Shown here: piece after piece, positions 1 through 7,188 of the stretch | How the letters are laid out: each line of letters begins with the position of its first letter | Numbering within the stretch: position 1 is the stretch's first letter | NCBI GenBank assembly: GCA_946625925.1 | Contig: CAMOTP010000030.1 | Span: forward strand, 1 to 11,755 | Reading direction: 5' to 3' | Length of the DNA stretch: 11,755 nucleotides | DNA from: an uncultured Alphaproteobacteria bacterium | GTDB taxonomy: Bacteria > Pseudomonadota > Alphaproteobacteria > Rs-D84 | Program-made: the position numbers and the translations under genes | Notes under the pieces: generated by a model | Told to the model about the DNA's origin: nothing | Seen by the model: only the letters and a program-made list of their open reading frames with translations | Databases searched by the model: none

Positions 1-9
1 ACAAAACGT

Positions 10-600
10 ATGACAGCCACACTAAAAAAGATAACAATCCAAGGCAATTTGATGGACCATGAATTAAAAGCATTACGCGATAAATTCAACTTGCAAAACT
101 ACGTTCCTGATTATCGTAAAACAGATTCAGAACACGTTTTACAATTCAAAACAGAGTGTGCTGAACTTGTCGCAAAATACGATGTTATTTTGTCACGATT
201 GGGCGCTGAATATACTGCCATGTTTTTAATTGCAAATAACATTGCGCATCGTGGTAAATTATTACATCCTGATACAGCAATAAAAAAACTGTATAAAATG
301 CAACAAAAAGGCAGTATCCAAGCATATATTGCAGAAACACACATTACAAACAGTACAACACCATCGCTGTCTTATTCTGCCGTTGCCGAGCCAAATCTGC
401 ATTATTATTTACATAAATATTATGGTGTCACTTTGATGGATTACACAATGTATCAATATTGTACGAAACAAATTAATTTGCATAAACAACGTGGTAAATA
501 TGGTACAAAAGATTTACAACATTATGAAAATTTGGTTAAAAAATTTCATGCTGCTGTTATTAACAATAAAATACAGCAACTGGACAACAGACCTTTTTAA
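10..600 (+). CDS. Unrecognised 196-residue protein upstream of gatA
   Basis: I do not recognise this protein. It is soluble-looking, with no signal peptide or membrane segment, rich in Lys, Tyr, His and Gln, and probably mostly helical. A stretch around residues 53-80 (AEYTAMFLIANNIAHRGK) is the most hydrophobic part. The end is certain (TAA at 598-600). The start is not: the ATG at 10 has only 9 visible bases upstream, and the frame is open to the window edge, so the gene may begin further left. An in-frame ATG at 52 is preceded by AAGG at 41-44 with a 7-nt spacer and could be the true start. It lies 32 nt upstream of gatA on the same strand and is probably co-transcribed with it. It occupies the place where gatC often sits but is about twice the usual GatC length, and I see no resemblance to GatC. 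Confidence 0.7.
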   Translation: MTATLKKITIQGNLMDHELKALRDKFNLQNYVPDYRKTDSEHVLQFKTECAELVAKYDVILSRLGAEYTAMFLIANNIAHRGKLLHPDTAIKKLYKMQQKGSIQAYIAETHITNSTTPSLSYSAVAEPNLHYYLHKYYGVTLMDYTMYQYCTKQINLHKQRGKYGTKDLQHYENLVKKFHAAVINNKIQQLDNRPF

Positions 601-632
601 GATATAAAAACAAACAAAATAGGAAGAAAGAA

Positions 633-2102
633 ATGATTGATTTAACAATAGTTGAAGCATTAAAAAAATTAAAATCACGCGAAATATCTGCGACTGAATT
701 GACACGTGCGCACCTTTCACGTATTGAAAAATTCGGGTCTGAATTAAATTGCTATATCACCACGACCCCTGAACGCGCATTGGCGGATGCGGCAGCGGCA
801 GATGAACGTTATGCAAATGGCACAGCGCGTGTTTTGGACGGCATTCCAATCGCAATGAAAGATTTATTTGCCACACGTGGTATTCGCACAACGGCTGCAT
901 CAAAAATGCTGGAAAATTTTATTCCAGAATATGAATCAACAATTTCACAAAAATATATTGATGCTGGAACAGTATTATTGGGCAAAGCGAACTTGGACGA
1001 ATTTGCAATGGGCACATTTTCTAAAACTTCCTATTTTGGTGCCCCTGTCAGTCCTTGGCAACGCGAACGCAAATTAACCGCTGGTGGTTCATCTGGCGGC
1101 ACAACATCAGCGGTGGCTGGTGGACTTGCCATGGGTGGAACAGGAACAGATACCGGTGGTTCGATTCGTTTTCCTGCATCAATTACTGGATTAGTTGGTG
1201 TAAAACCAACATACGGACTTTGTTCACGTTGGGGTTGTATCGCATTCGCATCCAGTCTAGACACCCCTGGTCCAATTGCACGTACAGTTGACGATGCTGC
1301 CATTTTATTATCTATCATGGCGGGACATGATCCAAAAGATTCAACAAGTGCCCCAAATCAAAATTTCCATATAGAATCTGAATTGGAACCAATTTTAGGT
1401 AATGGCAAAAAATTACGTATCGGCATAATCAAAGAATTTAAAGACGTTGAAATATCTGCTGATATGAAAAAAATATTTGAAGCACGCATTGCAGATTTAA
1501 AATCTGCTGGTGCCGAAATCGTCGAGGTTTCTATTCCAAATATTTTGGACGCATTGGCGGCATATTATATAATTGCACCTGCCGAGGCATCATCAAACCT
1601 TGCACGTTATGACGGTGTTCGTTATGGTCTGCGTGTCGAAGGAAATGATATTTACGATACATACAAAAAGACGCGTGCTGCCGGATTTGGCGAAGAAGTA
1701 CAACGCCGTATGATTATCGGGACAGCTGTATTATCTTCCGAATCATACGATGTATATTTTATGCAGGCTGCACGTGTTCGTCGTTTGATTGCAAATGCAT
1801 TCAATAAGGCATTTGAACAATGCGATTTAATTGTATGCCCTGCTGGTGCCGGCACTGCAATGCCATTGGATTCCGATTTATCACCATTGGAATATTACGC
1901 ATTGGATTTATTCACCGTTGCGATGAATCTGGCTGGTGTTCCAGCGGTCAGCACACCTGCAGGTTTGGCAACCAACAATTTACCATTAGGAATGCAAGTT
2001 GTAGGAAAACGCTTTGACGATTTACGTGTATTACAACTGGCAAAACACATTCAACAATTCAGCGGTGTTGATAATCGTCCAACAAAAATAATGGGGGAAT
2101 AA
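633..2102 (+). CDS. gatA: Glu-tRNA(Gln)/Asp-tRNA(Asn) amidotransferase subunit A
   Basis: GatA is the glutaminase subunit of GatCAB. It hydrolyses Gln and passes ammonia to GatB, which amidates Glu-tRNA(Gln) (and Asp-tRNA(Asn) in organisms lacking AsnRS) in the cytosol. The 489-residue length is normal for the family. The amidase-signature Ser-cisSer-Lys triad is complete: Lys76 in IPIAMKDLF, Ser153 in TAGGSSGG, and nucleophile Ser177 in GTDTGGSIRFPAS. The 24-residue Ser-Ser spacing is the same as in characterised amidases. The conserved C-terminal segment (AGVPAVSTPAG, LPLGMQVVG) is also present. The start is supported by AGGAAG at 621-626 with a 6-nt spacer. The gene follows the 196-residue gene and ends 4 nt from the opposite-strand tRNA-Phe gene; gatB lies beyond that tRNA. 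No gatC is visible in the window. The identification is secure. Confidence 0.97.
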   Translation: MIDLTIVEALKKLKSREISATELTRAHLSRIEKFGSELNCYITTTPERALADAAAADERYANGTARVLDGIPIAMKDLFATRGIRTTAASKMLENFIPEYESTISQKYIDAGTVLLGKANLDEFAMGTFSKTSYFGAPVSPWQRERKLTAGGSSGGTTSAVAGGLAMGGTGTDTGGSIRFPASITGLVGVKPTYGLCSRWGCIAFASSLDTPGPIARTVDDAAILLSIMAGHDPKDSTSAPNQNFHIESELEPILGNGKKLRIGIIKEFKDVEISADMKKIFEARIADLKSAGAEIVEVSIPNILDALAAYYIIAPAEASSNLARYDGVRYGLRVEGNDIYDTYKKTRAAGFGEEVQRRMIIGTAVLSSESYDVYFMQAARVRRLIANAFNKAFEQCDLIVCPAGAGTAMPLDSDLSPLEYYALDLFTVAMNLAGVPAVSTPAGLATNNLPLGMQVVGKRFDDLRVLQLAKHIQQFSGVDNRPTKIMGE

Positions 2103-2106
2103 AAAA

Positions 2107-2182
2107 TGGTGGCTAGAAGTGGAATCGAACCACTGACACAGGGATTTTCAGTCCCTTGCTCTACCAACTGAGCTATCTAGCC
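2107..2182 (-). tRNA. tRNA-Phe (anticodon GAA)
   Basis: The minus strand folds into a complete 76-nt cloverleaf. It has a 7-bp acceptor stem GGCTAGA/TCTAGCC, discriminator A, and an encoded CCA at 2107-2109. The D-arm is GCTC/GAGC with loop AGTTGGTA. The anticodon arm is AGGGA-CTGAAAA-TCCCT, giving anticodon GAA. The variable loop is GTGTC and the T-arm AGTGG-TTCGATT-CCACT. Residues 36-38 are AAA, the context used by MiaA/MiaB for ms2i6A37. The gene lies antisense between gatA and gatB; its CCA end is 4 nt from the gatA stop and is followed on its own strand by six T. Confidence 0.97.
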
Positions 2183-2195
2183 ATCCGTGAAAAGC

Positions 2196-2224
2196 ATATT
2201 AGAGTATAAAATAACAAAATGCAA
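2196..2224 (-). promoter_or_regulatory. Promoter of tRNA-Phe
   Basis: On the minus strand TTGCAT (2219-2224) is separated by exactly 17 nt from TAATAT (2196-2201). The -10 box ends 13 nt before the 5' end of the tRNA, so transcription would start only a few bases upstream of the mature tRNA. Both hexamers fit the sigma-70 consensus well. Confidence 0.65.
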
Positions 2225-2235
2225 GGAAAAATATA

Positions 2236-2264
2236 TTTAAAATAAAAAATAACGATGCTAAGAT
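2236..2264 (+). promoter_or_regulatory. Possible gatB operon promoter
   Basis: TTTAAA (2236-2241), a 17-nt spacer and TAAGAT (2259-2264) precede gatB. A TG at 2256-2257, one base upstream of the -10 box, gives an extended -10 form. The region is very AT-rich, so chance matches are easy. It would be divergent from the tRNA-Phe promoter in the same 116-nt gap. Confidence 0.35.
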
Positions 2265-2286
2265 AAACTTTAACGACAAATAAAAT

Positions 2287-2291
2287 AAGGA
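2287..2291 (+). promoter_or_regulatory. Ribosome binding site deciding the gatB start
   Basis: AAGGA lies 7 nt before the ATG at 2299 but only 1 nt before the in-frame ATG at 2293. The spacing favours 2299 as the real initiation codon. Confidence 0.6.
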
Positions 2292-2298
2292 AATGAAA

Positions 2299-3822
2299 AT
2301 GTTTACAATACAAGGCAAAACAGGTGATTGGGAAGTAGTGATTGGTTTAGAAACACATATCGAAGTGTTATCTAACAGCAAGATTTTTAGTGGTGCTTCT
2401 GCTAATTATAATCCAACAATCGCCCCAAACACCCAGGTATCATTCGTTGATGCTGCTATGCCTGGAATGTTACCGGTGTTAAATGAATATTGTGTCGACC
2501 AAGCCATTAAATTTGGTTTAGGTATCAATGCCGAAATTTCACATATCAGTCGTTTTGCCCGTAAACAATACTTCTATCCTGACCTGCCCCAAGGATATCA
2601 AATTTCACAACCAGCCGAAGAACCACCTGTCGTTGGTCGTGGTTGGGTTGAAATTATTGGTGATGATGGTAATCCAAAAAAGATTTTAATCGAACGTGCT
2701 CATTTGGAACAAGATGCTGCAAAAAACAAACATGATATGCACCCATCTAAATCTTTTGTTGATTTAAATCGTTCAGGTGTCACTTTATTGGAAATCGTGA
2801 CATTTTTGGATGTAAAAAATCCAGAAAACAATTCATATATTTCATCTCCTGACGAGGCAGAACAATACCTGCGTAAAATTCGTGAAATTGCACGTGCATT
2901 GGGTGTATCCAAGGCCAATATGGAGGAAGGTTCCATGCGTGCTGATGTCAATGTTTCTGTGCGTCGTGCCGGCACCAATACATTTAATGAACGTTGCGAA
3001 ATCAAAAACATGGTTTCCTTCAAATTCATCAAAACAGCCATTGAATACGAAGCACGTCGTCAAATTGAAATTCTGGAAAATGGTGGCACAATCGACCGTT
3101 GCACCATGAGATTTAACCAAGGCGATGGCACAACATCTGTATTGCGCAGCAAAGAAGATGCGTTGGATTATCGTTATTTCCCAGATCCAGATTTGTTGCC
3201 ATTGGTAATCACCGATGAACGCATTGAACGCATTCGTAAAACCATGCCAGAATTACCCGAAGCAACCCGTGCTAGATATATCAACGTATACGGTCTGAAC
3301 GAATACGATGCAGAACGATTAACAGAAACCGTTGATGTTTCACATTGGTTTGACACCGCGGTTGGTGGCAAAAATGAACGCGCAAAACCAATTGCAAACT
3401 GGATGCTTTCTGAATTATTCGCACATCCTGAAAACTTTGATATCACAAATGAAATTCGTGAACGCGATGCAGACGAACCACGTATTATCACACCTGAAAA
3501 CCTTGCTGAATTGGTTGATATGCTTTCTGCCAATGAAATCAATGGTAAACAGGCCAAAGAAATCTTTATCAAAATGCTGGACGGTGAAACTGGTACACCA
3601 AAAGAAATTGCTGACAAACATGGTATGAAGCAAATGACAGACACAGGAGCGATTGAAAAAGTTATTGATGAAGTAATAGCCAACAACCAATCCCAAGTTG
3701 AACAATATAAATCTGGTAAAGTCGGATTATTCGGATTCTTTGTTGGTTCCGTAATGAAGGCAACCAAAGGTCAAGCAAATCCTGCTGTTGTAAATGAAAT
3801 TATGAAGAAAAAATTAGGTTAA
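2299..3822 (+). CDS. gatB: Glu-tRNA(Gln)/Asp-tRNA(Asn) amidotransferase subunit B
   Basis: GatB is the kinase/transamidase subunit of GatCAB. It phosphorylates the tRNA-bound Glu (or Asp) and replaces the phosphate with ammonia supplied by GatA. Family landmarks appear in order: VIGLETHIEV near the N-terminus, RKQYFYPDLPQGYQISQ, the SFVDLNRSGVTLLEIVT core, MEEGSMRADVNVSVR, EIKNMVSFKFI, RYFPDPDLLPL, and a C-terminal GatB/YqeY tail with GFFVGSVMKATKGQANP. The 507 residues from this start (509 from the ATG at 2293) are slightly longer than average. The zinc-binding cysteines found in many bacterial GatB proteins are absent; the segment reads VDAAMPGMLPVLN, as in alphaproteobacterial and mitochondrial forms. 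It appears to lead a + strand operon with the 141- and 56-residue genes and miaB. Confidence 0.97.
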   Translation: MFTIQGKTGDWEVVIGLETHIEVLSNSKIFSGASANYNPTIAPNTQVSFVDAAMPGMLPVLNEYCVDQAIKFGLGINAEISHISRFARKQYFYPDLPQGYQISQPAEEPPVVGRGWVEIIGDDGNPKKILIERAHLEQDAAKNKHDMHPSKSFVDLNRSGVTLLEIVTFLDVKNPENNSYISSPDEAEQYLRKIREIARALGVSKANMEEGSMRADVNVSVRRAGTNTFNERCEIKNMVSFKFIKTAIEYEARRQIEILENGGTIDRCTMRFNQGDGTTSVLRSKEDALDYRYFPDPDLLPLVITDERIERIRKTMPELPEATRARYINVYGLNEYDAERLTETVDVSHWFDTAVGGKNERAKPIANWMLSELFAHPENFDITNEIRERDADEPRIITPENLAELVDMLSANEINGKQAKEIFIKMLDGETGTPKEIADKHGMKQMTDTGAIEKVIDEVIANNQSQVEQYKSGKVGLFGFFVGSVMKATKGQANPAVVNEIMKKKLG

Positions 3823-3826
3823 TTTA

Positions 3827-4252
3827 ATGGCCGACATTGTTGTTTTTATTTCACCAAAATTTACAAATTCTGATAAAGAAAAAATTGCAGAATCTATGCG
3901 TATACACGAAATAAAAACAACAAATGATTTGCATTGTGCAACTGTTATTTTGGAACCAAATTTACAAAAAACAACACCGCACTGTGTATCAATGGTTATG
4001 GAATCGGCCCCACAAAATTTAACATTGGCAAAAATAGCAGAAAAAATGATTTCTGAAACACAAAAACAACTTTTTCAATTAAAAGAAAATATTTTTTCTG
4101 CAACATCGCCATCTGTTATTGACATGCCGATTACATTACCACAAAAATCGCATCATAAAAAAACACACACATACAACACATCAAAAACACAGTTTAATTA
4201 CATAAACACAATACGTAATAAAACTGTTTTTAATCGAACAAAACATAAATAA
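3827..4252 (+). CDS. Unrecognised 141-residue protein between gatB and miaB
   Basis: I do not recognise this protein. It starts 4 nt after the gatB stop; AGG at 3816-3818, inside the end of gatB, gives an 8-nt spacer, so it is probably translated by coupling to gatB. The N-terminal part (MADIVVFISPKFTNSDKEKIAE) looks like a small alpha/beta fold, and residues 60-95 look helical (LTLAKIAEKMISETQKQLFQ). The C-terminal third is basic and low-complexity, rich in Lys, His, Thr and Asn, and probably disordered. There is no signal peptide. Its final residues, IRNKTVFNRTKHK, resemble the end of the next gene (LRNALLVNR...TKHK). Its position between two translation genes suggests co-expression with them but does not define a function. 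Confidence 0.72.
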   Translation: MADIVVFISPKFTNSDKEKIAESMRIHEIKTTNDLHCATVILEPNLQKTTPHCVSMVMESAPQNLTLAKIAEKMISETQKQLFQLKENIFSATSPSVIDMPITLPQKSHHKKTHTYNTSKTQFNYINTIRNKTVFNRTKHK

Positions 4253-4271
4253 CAAAAAAAAGGAACAGGAA

Positions 4272-4442
4272 ATGAAAATTGTCACTATTATTGAAAACAA
4301 TCCAATTACAGGTGTTCGTTATGGAACAATCGACGTCCCAGAATATAACAATAATATTCAACGTAGAATTCAAAGATATAACAGATTACGCAACGCATTA
4401 TTAGTAAACCGTAAAACATCACAACTTACAAAGCATAAATAA
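4272..4442 (+). CDS. Small basic 56-residue protein upstream of miaB
   Basis: This short gene is easily missed by length cut-offs. ATG at 4272 opens a 56-codon frame ending with TAA at 4440-4442. A good Shine-Dalgarno (AAAGGA, 4259-4264) sits 7 nt upstream. It begins 19 nt after the previous gene and ends 2 nt before the miaB ATG, so the fit in the operon is exact. The N-terminus MKIVTIIENNPITG is beta-like. The C-terminal half is strongly basic and helical (NIQRRIQRYNRLRN), which would suit RNA or ribosome binding, though that is inference. No cysteines, signal peptide or membrane segment are seen. miaB itself lacks a clear Shine-Dalgarno, so translating this gene may deliver ribosomes to miaB. 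Function unknown. Confidence 0.65.
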   Translation: MKIVTIIENNPITGVRYGTIDVPEYNNNIQRRIQRYNRLRNALLVNRKTSQLTKHK

Positions 4443-4444
4443 AC

Positions 4445-5740
4445 ATGAAAAAATTCTATATAAAAACATTTGGCTGTCAAATGAATGTATACGATGGATT
4501 ACGCATCGCAGCGATGCTGGAACATCATGGTTTTACACAAACTGACAACATTGCAGATGCAGATATAATTCTGTTAAATACATGTGCGGTTCGTGCCAAG
4601 GCAACTGATAAAGTGTATTCTGCCTTGGGGCGCATCCGTCGTGCAAAAAAGCCCGATGCAATATATGGAATTGTGGGATGTGTTGCTCGTGAATCTGGCA
4701 GTGATGCATTTCGTAAAATCAAAGATTTAAATTTTGTACTGGGGCCACAAAGTTATCATAAATTACCAGAAATTTTATCTGACCCAGATACAAAATTACT
4801 GGATATAAATCTTGGTGGACTGGAAAAATTCGACGAATTACCACCAATAACAAAATCGCCTTATGTTGCATATATCCCTGTCCAAGAAGGATGTAATCAT
4901 TGTTGTACATATTGTATTGTTCCATATACACGTGGCCCAGAAATATCACGACCTTTTGATGATATAATCGCAGAAACCCAACATGCAGCAGATGTCGGTG
5001 CAATCGAAATTTGTTTTTTAGGACAAAATGTAAATGGATATAAATACACCGATAAAAACGGAAAAACATACAGATTGTCTGATATCATCCAAGAAACAGC
5101 AAAAATATCAAACATAAACAGAATACGTTTTACATCCAGCTATCCAACAGAAATGACGGATGATTTGATTGAATTATTTGGCACAGAAAAAAAATTATTA
5201 CCTTTTCTGAATATGCCAATCCAAAGTGGTTCTGATAACATCTTGAAAAAAATGAATCGTCAATACAGTTTGGCCGAATACATAAAAATTATTGATAAAT
5301 TCAAACACGTTCAACCGAACATCCAAATATCCAGCGATTTTATTGTTGGATTTCCTGGTGAATCCGAACAAGATTTTGAACAAACTATGGATGTTGCAAA
5401 ACGTATTGGATACATCAATTCTTATTCGTTCAAATATTCCCCTCGGCCACATACGGCTGCGGCAATCATGCCCGATCAAATTCCAGAAAACATAAAAAGT
5501 GAACGTTTGATAAAATTAGACGCATTATTAAACGATAGACAACGCGAATTTAATTTATCATGCATAGATAAAATTTTTGATTGTTTATATGAAAGTCCTG
5601 ATAAAACAGGAATCAAACATATATATCGCACACCGTATATGCAACCATGTATTGTGACCACAGACAAACCAACACCAATGGCAAAAATAAAAATTACGTC
5701 TGCGAACAAATCATGCTTGCATGGGAAAATCATCGATTAA
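4445..5740 (+). CDS. miaB: tRNA-2-methylthio-N6-dimethylallyladenosine synthase
   Basis: MiaB is a radical-SAM methylthiotransferase that converts i6A37 to ms2i6A37 in tRNAs reading UNN codons, using two [4Fe-4S] clusters. The N-terminal UPF0004 domain carries the auxiliary-cluster cysteines Cys11, Cys47 and Cys79. The radical-SAM motif is Cys150-x3-Cys154-x2-Cys157, followed by VPYTRGPEISRP, which favours MiaB over RimO or MtaB. The C-terminal TRAM domain (about 371-431) contains RTPYMQ, like the GRSPYLQ of alphaproteobacterial MiaB. The 431-residue length is at the short end for the family. The ATG follows the preceding stop by 2 nt with no obvious Shine-Dalgarno, suggesting termination-reinitiation. 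The stop TAA (5738-5740) overlaps the stop of the convergent gene, and no terminator lies between them. The tRNA-Phe in this window is a plausible substrate. Confidence 0.95.
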   Translation: MKKFYIKTFGCQMNVYDGLRIAAMLEHHGFTQTDNIADADIILLNTCAVRAKATDKVYSALGRIRRAKKPDAIYGIVGCVARESGSDAFRKIKDLNFVLGPQSYHKLPEILSDPDTKLLDINLGGLEKFDELPPITKSPYVAYIPVQEGCNHCCTYCIVPYTRGPEISRPFDDIIAETQHAADVGAIEICFLGQNVNGYKYTDKNGKTYRLSDIIQETAKISNINRIRFTSSYPTEMTDDLIELFGTEKKLLPFLNMPIQSGSDNILKKMNRQYSLAEYIKIIDKFKHVQPNIQISSDFIVGFPGESEQDFEQTMDVAKRIGYINSYSFKYSPRPHTAAAIMPDQIPENIKSERLIKLDALLNDRQREFNLSCIDKIFDCLYESPDKTGIKHIYRTPYMQPCIVTTDKPTPMAKIKITSANKSCLHGKIID

Positions 5741-7041
5741 AAAAACAATTTAATATTTGCAGAAATTTTACCCGACAAACCAAAATCTGTATCCAATACC
5801 CCAACAGATACACCGCCACCTATTTTATCAAAAACTGTCCATATACCGATGCCTGCATCCGCATTAAAATATCCATGTGTATCAATTCCGACACGCAACA
5901 CATAACTGTATTTAACACCATCCATAAAATAACTAAAACCAATATCACTACCTGCATGCAAGAAAGAATCTGTATCATGTAAATCAACAATACTTTCATA
6001 CGTTCCCGCAACACCAACATACGGCGACAGATATAACCCTGATTCCATATTAAATTTTGCACCAAAATCTAATCCACCATAAACGCTGAAACCATCTGGA
6101 TTATCAACAGTCTTATTTCCCTGCACTACGTCATTGCAATCTATACCAGACAAACTCAATCCACCAACACCACGCACAAACACAGTATCATCAATATCAT
6201 AATTAAACCGCAGATTTCCACCGTATACATAAGATTTAAATTCACTAACATCATTTTTAAAATCAGCCTCGGCAACATATGCAGCAACACCAACCAACAG
6301 ACGACCACCTATTTTCGTACCAGCATTAAATTTTAAACCCAAATTATAAAAATCTTCTGAAACATAATATTCTGGAACCACAGAAATAAAATCTTCGTCT
6401 GAAAAATCAAAAACATCCAATAATTCATGATGATTTATCACATATAACGGTCTTAATAACATCATTGGATTATTCTGCACCCCTTTCCTGGCAACACGCG
6501 CTGCACGTCTGGCATTCTGATGTGCGACCGAATATCCACTAGAATAAGTACGTTTCACACATTTTCCAACACCACCAGAACACGCAACCAATTCATACGA
6601 ATAAATTCCAGAATCCGTTTCTTCTTGAACTATTACCTCACCAGCATCTTCATAAACCAAATTATTAAACACCAATAAATCATCCGTCCACACTAGATGA
6701 TTATTCATAAAATCTTCACTTAATTCTAATACAGTATTACTAGCCTTATTTATTGTTATATTAAAAACACCATCAAAATCTTTATCTGCGACCAATTCAA
6801 CCACAGATTCGCTGGTTCCAGCACCAGGCCCAATAGTAAAATCGATTCTGACATCAGAAAGATTTTGTGAAACTGTTTTTAATTTTGATAAATTATACCT
6901 GCCACCATTATTGATAACCAATTCATCACCATCATTATACGAATCTAACAACGCAGAAGGATTACTGACCACACGTTGTGCCGCATATGTTGTATTAAAC
7001 ACACAAAAACATACCAAAGAAGTTAAAATCTTTCCTTTCAT
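5737..7041 (-). CDS. Secreted protein with autotransporter-like C-terminal beta-barrel
   Basis: From the ATG at 7041 the protein has 434 residues and opens with a good signal peptide, MKGKILTSLVCFCVFNTTYAA. Residues 22 to about 190 form a short passenger-like region with alternating beta-type segments (DELVINNGGRYNL, VFNITINKASNTVLEL) and a Cys154/Cys161 pair in ACSGGVGKC that could form a small disulfide loop. A basic stretch NARRAARVARKG (176-187) follows. From about 224 to the end there are amphipathic Gly/aromatic beta-strands ending in ANIKLFF, typical of an outer-membrane barrel. I would place it in the autotransporter-barrel group, but the barrel family is not certain. The frame is open upstream to 7176 (TTG, and ATGs at 7161 and 7107). 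I chose 7041 for the signal peptide, although no Shine-Dalgarno precedes it. It is divergent from another outer-membrane protein gene. Confidence 0.8.
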   Translation of the reverse strand: MKGKILTSLVCFCVFNTTYAAQRVVSNPSALLDSYNDGDELVINNGGRYNLSKLKTVSQNLSDVRIDFTIGPGAGTSESVVELVADKDFDGVFNITINKASNTVLELSEDFMNNHLVWTDDLLVFNNLVYEDAGEVIVQEETDSGIYSYELVACSGGVGKCVKRTYSSGYSVAHQNARRAARVARKGVQNNPMMLLRPLYVINHHELLDVFDFSDEDFISVVPEYYVSEDFYNLGLKFNAGTKIGGRLLVGVAAYVAEADFKNDVSEFKSYVYGGNLRFNYDIDDTVFVRGVGGLSLSGIDCNDVVQGNKTVDNPDGFSVYGGLDFGAKFNMESGLYLSPYVGVAGTYESIVDLHDTDSFLHAGSDIGFSYFMDGVKYSYVLRVGIDTHGYFNADAGIGIWTVFDKIGGGVSVGVLDTDFGLSGKISANIKLFF

Positions 7042-7188
7042 GCAAAATATATTAATAAAACAGATATAAAAATAAAGGAAATTTTTCTTAAATTTATGGG
7101 CATCCATACCTATATAAAAAACACCAACATTTTGATAGTATAAAAGTATCGACACAAACATAAAAACAAAAATCAAAGGAGAAACACT
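7042..7188. promoter_or_regulatory. Divergent intergenic region between two outer-membrane protein genes
   Basis: These 147 nt must hold promoters for both flanking genes. TATAAA at 7139-7144 is a candidate -10 for the plus-strand gene. The overlapping minus-strand TATACT is a candidate for the other gene and would give it a leader of roughly 90 nt. I cannot assign convincing -35 boxes to either. AAAGGAG at 7175-7181 is the ribosome binding site of the plus-strand gene, with a 7-nt spacer. Confidence 0.4.

Noticed and set aside
2107..2182. tRNA-Phe as an integration site for a mobile element
   Set aside because: No integrase is present and I found no second copy of the tRNA 3' end in the window. 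The tRNA is intact and flanked by housekeeping genes.
2199..2381. Hydrophobic 60-codon minus-strand frame across the start of gatB
   Set aside because: It overlaps gatB and the tRNA-Phe promoter. Its hydrophobicity comes from reading A-rich sequence in antisense.
3174..3767. 197-codon minus-strand open frame inside gatB
   Set aside because: It lies wholly antisense to a certain gatB and reads as Ser/Ile-rich composition typical of a codon-register shadow, with no independent ribosome binding site.
4719..5115. Overlapping 116- and 72-codon minus-strand frames in miaB
   Set aside because: They are antisense shadows of the radical-SAM domain with no start signals and biased composition.
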